64,000 nt of DNA from Betaproteobacteria bacterium. GTDB taxonomy: Bacteria > Pseudomonadota > Gammaproteobacteria > Burkholderiales > Usitatibacteraceae. The translations under genes were made by a program, and so were the position numbers. This document shows positions 35,144 through 43,222 of the stretch, piece after piece. Within the stretch, counting starts at the first letter, position 1. Every line of letters starts with the position of its first letter. Location of the stretch: the NCBI GenBank assembly GCA_016720925.1, contig JADKJR010000004.1, positions 1 through 64,000 on the forward strand, given 5' to 3'. The notes under the pieces are model-generated. The model had not been told where the DNA came from. It saw only the letters and a program-made list of their open reading frames with translations, and did no database searches.

Positions 35144-36202
35144 ATGGCAAACATCACTCTCAAAGACGTCAAGAAATCCTACGGCAAGCTGGCCGTGGTC
35201 CACGGGGTTGATGCCGAAATCGCCGATGGCGAATTCATCGTCATCGTCGGGCCTTCCGGTTGCGGGAAATCCACGTTGCTGCGGATGATCGCCGGGCTGG
35301 AGATCATCACGGCGGGCGAGGTATGGATCGGCGGCAAGCTGGTCAACAATCTGGAACCGAAGGACCGCGACATCGCGATGGTGTTCCAGAATTACGCGCT
35401 GTATCCGCACATGTCGGTGTACGAAAACATGGCGTACGGATTGAAGATTCGCAAGCTGTCGAAGGACGATATCGAAGCGCGCGTGCAGAAGGCGGCGAAA
35501 ATTTTGGAACTGGGTGAGTTGCTGCAGCGCAAGCCGCGTGAGCTTTCCGGCGGCCAGCGGCAGCGCGTGGCGATGGGCCGCGCCATAGTGCGCCAGCCGA
35601 AGCTGTTTCTGTTCGATGAGCCGTTGTCGAATCTCGACGCCAAGTTGCGGGTGCAGATGCGGCTGGAAATCCAGAAGCTCTCGCGTGAATTGAAAACCAC
35701 CAGCATTTTTGTCACCCACGATCAGGTGGAGGCGATGACCCTCGCGCACCGCATGATCGTGATGAATGCGGGACTGGTCGAGCAGATCGGCGCGCCGATG
35801 GAGGTTTACGACAACCCCGCGTCAATCTTTGTCGCGGGATTTATCGGTTCTCCGGCGATGAATTTCCTGGCGGGTAAGGTCAATGGCGGAATGCTCGAAA
35901 TGGGCGATGGCTTGGGTGTGCCCCTGCCCGCGCGCGTGAAGGATAAAGTGAAAAGCGGCGATGCCGTCACGTTCGGTATTCGTCCCGAACATCTGGAACT
36001 TGGGCCCAACGGCATGGGACTGGTTGTCGAGAGCGCCGAAGCACTGGGATCGGATTCGCTGATACACGGCAAAATGGGCGCGCACATGGTGGTGGTGCGT
36101 GCCGATGGGTACATCAAGCATGACAATGGCGCGCGATTGACCGTCACGCCGATGCCGGAAAGATACTATTTCTTCGATTCGGCGAGCGGCAAGCGGCTAT
36201 AG
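35144..36202 (+). CDS. ugpC: Glycerol-3-phosphate ABC transporter ATP-binding protein UgpC
   Basis: UgpC (352 residues) energises the transporter. Walker A GPSGCGKST is at about residues 36-44, the ABC signature LSGGQRQRVAMGRAIV at about 133-148, Walker B LFLFDEPLSNLDAKL at about 152-166, and the H-loop VTHDQVEAM at about 187. The C-terminal domain (from about 240) is the TOBE regulatory domain typical of MalK/UgpC. ATG 35144 is the usual MANITLKDVKKSYG start. ugpQ, often the next gene, is missing. It is displaced from ugpE by about 680 bases. Confidence 0.96.
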   Translation: MANITLKDVKKSYGKLAVVHGVDAEIADGEFIVIVGPSGCGKSTLLRMIAGLEIITAGEVWIGGKLVNNLEPKDRDIAMVFQNYALYPHMSVYENMAYGLKIRKLSKDDIEARVQKAAKILELGELLQRKPRELSGGQRQRVAMGRAIVRQPKLFLFDEPLSNLDAKLRVQMRLEIQKLSRELKTTSIFVTHDQVEAMTLAHRMIVMNAGLVEQIGAPMEVYDNPASIFVAGFIGSPAMNFLAGKVNGGMLEMGDGLGVPLPARVKDKVKSGDAVTFGIRPEHLELGPNGMGLVVESAEALGSDSLIHGKMGAHMVVVRADGYIKHDNGARLTVTPMPERYYFFDSASGKRL

Positions 36203-36235
36203 GTGAGTCGTGCGGAAACATCGGGTTTGAAATCA

Positions 36236-36301
36236 AAACCCCAGCACTGGCGCGCCTTGCAGGGCAAAAAACAGCCGGGAGCCGCTTCAGTACTGGAGTT
36301 T
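36236..36301 (+). repeat. 66-bp palindromic repeat, second clear copy
   Basis: Starts AAACCCCAGCACTGGCGCGC and ends CTGGAGTTT; the left arm is identical to the copy at 26936 and the right arm has a few changes (TTCAGTACTGG). Both have exactly 66 bases and a run of six A in the core. It lies 34 bases after the ugpC stop, again at a gene's 3' end. Confidence 0.85.
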
Positions 36302-36355
36302 CATTGGTTGATCTCAATCAAATCGGTACCTGTCGCCTGCCATTAGAATTGCGCA

Positions 36356-37153
36356 ATGTCTGATCTCGCTGCCCTCGCTGTCTTAACTCGCCGCCTCGAA
36401 GAACTTACCCTTAACACGTCTCCCGCGATCCATCAGGCACTCTACGATGGCTGGCTATTGCGCGCGTCCGCGACCGACACTCGCCGCGCCAACAGCGCGA
36501 CGGCGATGCAGCCGTCGACGCTGCCGCTTGAGGAGAAAATTAACCGTACCGAGGAGTGGTACCGCACTTACGGGCAGCCGGCAATGTTTCGTCTGACGGA
36601 AGCGCTGGCGCCTCCTGAGCTGGATGGATTGTTAGCCAAGCGAGGCTACTCGCGGGAAGTCGAAACCTGGGTAATGACCAAGGATCTCTCGCGGGGGATT
36701 CCGCCGGGCGACTATCACCTGCCCGAGAGCGCGAAGCTGCTTGAGCGCAGCGAAGATGAAGGACTTGATGACATTCATCGCATGAAGGCTGTGAGCGCCG
36801 CGCTGCACACGCAAGATCTGAAGCGACAGGCACTGTGGAAAGGGCCACAGGTTTTTCTTTCCTTGAAAACCAGCCACGGCATCGCGTCCACGGGCATGGC
36901 CAGACTGGAAGCCGGCCACCTCGGCATTTTCAACATGCGTACCGCGAGCAAGGCGCGCGACAAAGGTTACGCGACAATTCTGGTTGCGTATCTGCTGGCA
37001 TGGGGGCTGGAGCAGGGCGCTTCCACTGCTTTTCTGCAGGTTGATCAGGCAAATGAAGCGGCCATCGCGGTTTACCGCAAATTCGGTTTTTCGCCGGCGT
37101 ACACCTATTGGCATCGCGTGCAGCCGGCCGTACCGGCAACCGGAACCAGTTGA
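36356..37153 (+). CDS. GNAT family N-acetyltransferase
   Basis: The 265-residue protein has a C-terminal GNAT domain (about residues 150-258) with the acetyl-CoA binding segment MRTASKARDKGYATILV (an atypical RxxGxG loop: R-DKGYA) and the final strand-helix AIAVYRKFGFSPAYTYWHRV. The N-terminal about 140 residues are a separate domain found in similar proteins that start with a W-rich segment (YDGWLLRAS). The acceptor substrate is unknown. It is a single gene after the repeat, with 455 bases before the TonB receptor. Confidence 0.85.
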   Translation: MSDLAALAVLTRRLEELTLNTSPAIHQALYDGWLLRASATDTRRANSATAMQPSTLPLEEKINRTEEWYRTYGQPAMFRLTEALAPPELDGLLAKRGYSREVETWVMTKDLSRGIPPGDYHLPESAKLLERSEDEGLDDIHRMKAVSAALHTQDLKRQALWKGPQVFLSLKTSHGIASTGMARLEAGHLGIFNMRTASKARDKGYATILVAYLLAWGLEQGASTAFLQVDQANEAAIAVYRKFGFSPAYTYWHRVQPAVPATGTS

Positions 37154-37608
37154 TCCGGCAGCGTGACCGCGTTCGGCAAACGCCACCGCGATACTGCGCC
37201 TGATCTTGCCCCATCGCCCCCGAGCGGGCCGATAGCGAAACGGAAACCCGCAAACACTGGCAAGCATGCCGGCGAAAACTGTTCGTGAAACATTGCAAAT
37301 ACAGGTAGTTGCTCGTTCGGCCGGTGTCCGCAGTCTGCATAGCCGGGGCGCCGCGCGTCATTCCACGGACTCAGCGCACCGGCGCCGGCAAAGGGAAATA
37401 GGGGGTAATTCCAGTCCTGTTCCCTGGACGGCGAACCCCGTTCGCACGCTACGATTTGCGTACGGCTATCCGGCCCGCAGCACTGGCTACGCATGCAATA
37501 AAACCACTGCGACACTAAAGAATCCACGTCAAATGCCGTTACTTGGCTCAATCGACGACAACAATCGCGCCAGTTTAAAAAACGCTCCGCCGAAGGGAAC
37601 AGGCAACC
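37154..37608. other. Intergenic region before the TonB-dependent receptor gene
   Basis: No convincing gene is present on either strand. The region should hold the promoter and leader of the receptor-yfiR-kinase operon. I looked for a cobalamin riboswitch because of the receptor, but the conserved blocks are not in order. Confidence 0.4.
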
Positions 37609-39660
37609 ATGTCCAATTCAATACTCCCGCATTACCTCGTGTGTCTGTGGAGGGCTTCCATTGGTTTAGCACTGACGTGCGGTAGCTTGGCTGCGTATGC
37701 CGAATCCGCCAGAAACGTCGCGGATCTCAGTCTCGAGGACCTCATGAATATCGAGGTAACTTCGGCATCGCGCAAAGCGCAGCGGCTGTCGGACACCGCT
37801 GCCGCCGTGTTCGTCATCACCGGCGACGATATTCGCCGGTCCGGTGCATCCTCCATACCGGAGATTTTGCAGATGGTGCCTGGCGTGCAGGTCGGGCGGC
37901 TCGCAAGCAATCGCTGGGCAGTGACGGTGCGCGGTTTCGACGGGCGTTTCGCCAACAAATTGCTGGTGCTGCGGGACGGTCGCAGCATTTATTCGCCGCT
38001 GTTCTCCGGTGTCCTGTGGGAAGAGCAGGACATGAACCTTGAGGATATCGATAGCATCGAGGTAATTCGCGGGCCCGGGGCGGCATTGTGGGGCGCCAAT
38101 GCGGTCAATGGCGTGATCAACATCATTACCAAAAAGGCAAAGGACACGCAGGGCGCGATGGTATCGGCTGGCGTCGGCACGTTGGAGCGCGCCGCATTGA
38201 CCGCGCGCTACGGTGGCATGATGGGCGATGAGACGCGCTTCCGGATTTACGCGAAGGCAGTGGACCGCTCATCGATGGTCGACATGAACGGTGAGCGTGC
38301 CAACGATAGCTCGGGCTCGGACCTCGCCGGATTTCGCATCGACAGCCGCCTGCGCGATGACTCGCGCCTCACCTTTTCAGGTGAATCGCGCAAAAGCCGC
38401 GGCGGGGATACCTGGGCCACGCCGGTCTTGACGGCACCGTACAGCCTTAACAAAGCCGTTCGCCAATTCAACTCCGGATCCAATCTTCTTGGGCGCTATG
38501 AGCGCAATCTCGAAGAGGGTTCCGCGATCACATTCCAGGCCTTCGTTGATCATTCCGAACTTGATATCGATGGATCCGTGGGCGAGCGCCGCAATACCAT
38601 CGATTTCGATTTTCAGCACCGGCTTCATGCGGGCGAACGCAATGACATCATCTGGGGCCTGAATGTCCGGAACTCGCGTGACAGCCTGACGGGCGGCGGT
38701 TATATCAATTTTGCCGTGCCAAGCCGCACCTTCAGGCTCGCCAGTGTCTACGTGCAGGATGAGATCACGATTGTCCCGGATAAATTGCGGCTGACCGTCG
38801 GCGCGAGGTTCGAGCACAACAACTTTTCCGGCAGCGAACCGCAGGCTAACGTGCGCGTGTTCTGGCGGCCTGATGCGATGCACAGTCTCTGGACAGCCGC
38901 TTCGCGCGCAACCCGGACGCCGTCGCGAGGCGAAACGGACGCGATTGTGCAGCTCAGCGTGACGCCACCCTTGTCGCCGCAAAACCCGACGCCGTTTCCG
39001 ATGTTGCTCCGTTCGGTACCCAACGTGGCGCAGGGGCTGGTGTCCGAGCATGTCGACTCACTCGAGTTTGGCTACCGCGCGCAACTAGGCACACGGCTAT
39101 CGCTTGACGCCGCCCTGTTTGCCAACCGCTATCGCCGCTTGCGATCCGCGAGCATTGTCTCGACAGGGCTTGAGTTCGCGCCTGCGCCATACCTGGTCAC
39201 GACTATCGCGGTCGACAACCTCGCGTCGGCTGAGACCCGTGGCATCGAACTCGCGCTCGACTGGCGTCCATACTCATGGTGGCGCTTGCAGCCCAGCTAT
39301 GCGTGGTTTCGCATGACAGCGCCCGTGACGGGTGACCCGGTGCGCGATTCCGACGGCGAAAGAATTGCCGGGAACAGCCCGCGCCATCAGTTTTCGTTGC
39401 GCTCGCAGTTCGATGTGGCGGAGCGCCAGCGACTTGATTTGTGGCTCCACTATGTCAGCAGCCTTACGTATGCCAATATTCCGGGCCGCTGGGATCTGGA
39501 TATTCGCTATGCGTGGCGGCCGCGCAAGGACCTGGAACTGGCAGTGACCGGGCAGAATCTTCTGCACAAGCAACTCCCGCAGTTCAAAAGCGACAATTTG
39601 GCGTCGATACAGCTTCAGGTTCAGCGAAGTGCCCAACTGAATGCGAAATGGCAGTTCTAA
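37609..39660 (+). CDS. TonB-dependent outer membrane receptor
   Basis: This 683-residue protein is an outer-membrane active transporter. A signal peptide (cleavage after AYA, about residue 30) is followed by a TonB-box-like segment (ADLSLEDLMNIEVTSAS), the plug domain (about 50-165; IPEILQMVPGVQV, VLRDGRSIY, IEVIRGPGAALWGANAVNG) and a 22-strand barrel to the C-terminal QLNAKWQF. The STN domain is absent. The VTSASRK / MNIEV start is typical of receptors whose gene lies next to yfiR and sensor kinases. Substrate is unknown; it is not obviously siderophore- or cobalamin-specific. Confidence 0.93.
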   Translation: MSNSILPHYLVCLWRASIGLALTCGSLAAYAESARNVADLSLEDLMNIEVTSASRKAQRLSDTAAAVFVITGDDIRRSGASSIPEILQMVPGVQVGRLASNRWAVTVRGFDGRFANKLLVLRDGRSIYSPLFSGVLWEEQDMNLEDIDSIEVIRGPGAALWGANAVNGVINIITKKAKDTQGAMVSAGVGTLERAALTARYGGMMGDETRFRIYAKAVDRSSMVDMNGERANDSSGSDLAGFRIDSRLRDDSRLTFSGESRKSRGGDTWATPVLTAPYSLNKAVRQFNSGSNLLGRYERNLEEGSAITFQAFVDHSELDIDGSVGERRNTIDFDFQHRLHAGERNDIIWGLNVRNSRDSLTGGGYINFAVPSRTFRLASVYVQDEITIVPDKLRLTVGARFEHNNFSGSEPQANVRVFWRPDAMHSLWTAASRATRTPSRGETDAIVQLSVTPPLSPQNPTPFPMLLRSVPNVAQGLVSEHVDSLEFGYRAQLGTRLSLDAALFANRYRRLRSASIVSTGLEFAPAPYLVTTIAVDNLASAETRGIELALDWRPYSWWRLQPSYAWFRMTAPVTGDPVRDSDGERIAGNSPRHQFSLRSQFDVAERQRLDLWLHYVSSLTYANIPGRWDLDIRYAWRPRKDLELAVTGQNLLHKQLPQFKSDNLASIQLQVQRSAQLNAKWQF

Positions 39661-39687
39661 GTCACTAAGCCATCGGGAAATCTGACC

Positions 39688-40257
39688 GTGTCGAGATACG
39701 CCATTCGCCTTCTGCTTGGGGCCCTGCTGCTGGCGCTAGCGCTGACTACGGTCGTCCGCGCCCAGCCGGACAAGCCTACCGAGTACCAGATCAAGGCGGC
39801 CTTCCTTTATAACTTCGCCAAGTTCACCGATTGGGGCAGTAGCAACCCCGCGATCGCGGCATCGCAAGAGGGTGGCTTTGTGCTCTGTGTCGCGGGCAAG
39901 GATCCTTTCGGTTCCGCGCTGGCGGCCATCGAGGGCAAGCTCGTGCAGGGACAACGCCTGCGCATTCGCCTGGGCGTATCGCCCGAGACGATCTCGGGTT
40001 GCCACATGTTGTTCGTGTCCGAGTCCGAGGAACGTCGGGCACCGGTATTTCTCAAGGCCGTGCAGCAGCATCCGGTGCTGACGGTTAGCGATATCGAGGG
40101 CTTTACCGATGCCGGCGGAATGATCGGATTGGTGGTGGCGGACAGCCGGATCCAGTTCGACATCAATCTTGCGCCGGCCAATCGCGTCAACCTGAAAGTC
40201 AGCTCGCAGTTGCTCAGCCTTGCACGCTCGGTGAGCGGCGGCAAGGGCAGGAACTGA
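39688..40257 (+). CDS. YfiR-family (DUF4154) periplasmic protein
   Basis: The 189-residue protein starts with GTG at 39688 and has a signal peptide (cleavage after VRAQ-like end, about residue 27). The DUF4154/YfiR domain shows as EYQIKAAFLYNFAKFTDW at about residues 32-49 and in the C-terminal IQFDINLAPANRVNLKVSSQLL. In Pseudomonas YfiR is a periplasmic redox-sensitive repressor of the diguanylate cyclase YfiN. Here it sits between a TonB receptor and a membrane kinase instead, so it is likely to control that kinase; this is an inference. Confidence 0.9.
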   Translation: MSRYAIRLLLGALLLALALTTVVRAQPDKPTEYQIKAAFLYNFAKFTDWGSSNPAIAASQEGGFVLCVAGKDPFGSALAAIEGKLVQGQRLRIRLGVSPETISGCHMLFVSESEERRAPVFLKAVQQHPVLTVSDIEGFTDAGGMIGLVVADSRIQFDINLAPANRVNLKVSSQLLSLARSVSGGKGRN

Positions 40258-40259
40258 AA

Positions 40260-43092
40260 ATGCGTTTTCGCGACCTGCCCATTACGCGCAAGCTCACGGC
40301 CATCACCATGGCCGCGGTCGGCGTCGGGTTGCTGGTGAGTTTCGCCTTGTTCGCGGTCAACGAGATCCGCACGCAACGCAAAGCGGCCGGCACGCAACTC
40401 GAAAGTTTTGCGGAATTGATCGGCAACAACTGCGCGGCGGCGATATTCTTCGATGACTCGCGTGCCGCAGAAAAAAACCTCTCGGCGCTGCATACGCGCA
40501 AGGAAATCACCGCTGCCTGGATTCAGCGTCCTGACGGCGCCGTGGTTGCGGCATTCGCGTCGCGCGGCGCCGGACCGGCTGGCGCGAATGCGCCGCCACC
40601 AAGTGAATCGACCGCCGATGATTGGCAGTCACTCTCCGAACTCACCGTTTCGCGCCCGATTCAATACGATAACGAGACGATCGGCCGCATCGGCATCCGC
40701 GCGGATCTCTCCGGAATGTGGGGGCGTATGCTTGATAGCCTGGCCATGGCGGCCCTCGGCATGCTGCTTGCGTTTGGCGTCGCCATCGTCCTTACCTCAA
40801 GATTGCAACGCGCAATCACGATGCCCATTGAGCAACTCGCGGCATCGGCACGCGCGTTGTCGTCAGACAGGACCTACAACCAGCGCGTCATCAAGCACAG
40901 CAACGATGAACTCGGCGAACTGGTCGATCGATTCAATGAAATGCTAGGCGAAATCACGGCGCGGGACCAGGCGCTGCAGGAAAACCGCCTCGAGCTTGAG
41001 CACAAGGTCGAGACGCGTACGGCGGAGTATTTGCAGGCCAAGGAAGCCGCCGAAGCGGCGAACCGCGCCAAATCCCAGTTCCTCGCCAACATGAGCCACG
41101 AGATCCGCACGCCGATGAACGGCGTGCTGGGCATGACCGAGCTGCTGCTCGGCACCGAACTGAGCGAACGCCAGCGGCGCCTCGCCGACACCGCGCGCCA
41201 GTCCGGCACCGCCCTGCTCAAGATCATCAACGACATCCTCGACTTCTCCAAGATCGAAGCCGGCAAGCTCGAACTGGAGCATGTCGACTTCGACCTGCGC
41301 CGCACCCTCGACGAACTGGTCGGCCTGTTCGCCGAGCCGGCCCAGGCCAAGGGGATCGAACTGATCCTGCACGTGGACGAAACCGTGCCGCCGGCGCTGC
41401 GGGGCGATTGCGGGCGGCTGCGGCAGATCCTCACCAACCTCATCACCAACGCCATCAAGTTCACCGAGCAGGGAGAAGTCGCGGTGCGCATCGGCCATGG
41501 CGCCGCACGAGGGCGAGCGCGTGGTACTGCGCTTCCAGGTCAGCGACACCGGCATCGGCATCGATGCCGACACCCAGGCACGGCTGTTCAGCGCCTTTTC
41601 CCAGGCCGACAACAGCACCACGCGCAAATACGGCGGCACCGGCCTGGGGCTCGCCATCAGCAAGGAGCTGGTCGGGTTGTTCGGCGGCGAAATCGGCGTC
41701 ACCAGCGAACTCGGCCACGGCGCCACGTTCTGGTTCACCGTGCCGTTTGCCACGCAACAGGACGCCGTCCCCTATGCCCCGCCGCGGCCGGCCTCGCTGC
41801 ATCACCTGCGGGTGCTGGTGGTCGACGACAATGCCACCAACCGGGAAATCCTCTGCAGCCAGCTCGCCGGACTGGGCCTGCGCGCCGACAGCGTCGCCGG
41901 CGGGCAGGAAGCGCTGCGCGCCCTCCTCGGGGCTGCCGGCCGCGACCCCTATCGCATTGCCATCCTCGACATGCACATGCCGGGCATGGACGGACTGGAA
42001 CTGGCGCGACTCATCCGTCGCGACCCCGCGATCAAGGATGTCGAGCTGCTGATGCTGAGCTCGGTCGGCCTCGATGTGCCCACGCCGACCCTGCATGCAT
42101 TGCGCGTGCGCACCTGGCTGACCAAGCCGGTCAGCCGTTCGCAGTTGAGCGACTGCCTGATCGCCTGCACGGCCATTGACGCATCCGTATCCGGCCCGGC
42201 GGCAATCTTGACGGCGTCCTCGGTGCCGACCGCGACCTCGACTGCGGGAGCATCGGTGCCCGGCCCGCGTGCCCTGCACGTACTGGTCGCCGAAGACAAC
42301 CTGGTCAATCAGGCGGTGGCCATCGAGATGCTGGCGGCGCTGGGCTGCACCTGCCGGATCGCCGCGAACGGGCGCGAGGCGCTCGCCGCGATGGCGCAGG
42401 ATGCCTATGACGTGGTGCTGATGGACTGCCAGATGCCGGAGATGGATGGCTTCGAAGCCACCCGGGCGCTGCGCGCGCGGGAGGCCGCCAGCGGCGCACC
42501 GCGCTTGCGGGTGATCGCCTTGACCGCGCACGCCATGGAGGGCGACGAGGCGCAATGTATTGCCGCCGGCATGGATGGCTACCTCGCCAAGCCTTATGGT
42601 CAGCAGCAGCTGGAGGCGGCGATCCGAAGCCATCTCGCGCCGCAATCGGCGAATGCGGCGTCAGCTGCGACCGGCACAGCAGGCGCCGCAACGAACACGA
42701 CGGCGGCAGCCAATATGGGCGACGAGAACGTCGTCGAGGGGCTGGACCGGCGGGTGCTGGACAGTATTCGTGCGCTGGACAAGGCGGGCGGCAACGCGGT
42801 GCTGGCGCGTCTGATCGGGATTTACCAGAAGAGCGCACCGCCGCTGGTGCAGGCGATACGGGCGGCGGCGGATGCGGGCGACGTGGCGGCGGTCAGCCGG
42901 GCGGCGCATACGCTGCGGCCGAGCAGCCTTTACGTGGGCGCGACCCGGCTGGGTAGCCTGTGCCGGGAGATCGAGGTCGCGGGCAAGGCCACGCCCCCGG
43001 CGATGTCGCTGACCCAGGTCGCCGCGCTGGAGGCGGAATTCGTACGGGTTGAGCTGTGGTTGCGGGCGGAACTGATGGAAGAAGTCGTATGA
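40260..43092 (+). pseudogene. Hybrid sensor histidine kinase (CHASE8-HAMP-HisKA-HATPase-REC-REC-Hpt) with a +1 frameshift
   Basis: Two frames together code one complete hybrid kinase. The first (from 40260) has membrane segments at about residues 11-35 and 155-180 with a CHASE8-like periplasmic domain between, a HAMP domain, the phospho-acceptor His in MSHEIRTPMNGVLGM (about 280), and the N-box NLITNAIKFTEQGEV. At about 41490-41510 the frame must shift by +1; the second frame then has DTGIGID, GGTGLGLAISKELV, two receiver domains (ILDMHMPGMDG; LMDCQMPEMDGFEAT) and an Hpt domain (AAHTLRPSS). It would be controlled by the upstream YfiR protein. The frameshift leaves a kinase truncated inside its ATP-binding domain unless it is a read error. 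The downstream part is distinctly GC-rich. Confidence 0.85.
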
Positions 43093-43222
43093 ACACTGCT
43101 GTACGCATGACGCCAATGCCACACTTTCTTGTCATTGAAAGCCAACCAGCGCATTTTTGACGGGAACGCTCGAATTCGCGCCAATCCGGATCGGAATCGT
43201 CGAGCGGGTTAACATACGCGCC

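Noticed and set aside
37105..37551. 148-codon minus-strand frame before the TonB receptor gene
   Set aside because: Overlaps the GNAT gene end and has a composition expected of a non-coding frame in GC-rich DNA, without domain signs.
37154..37608. Cobalamin riboswitch before the TonB receptor
   Set aside because: Some words resemble parts of the element, but the conserved core blocks and the B12 box are not present in order on either strand.
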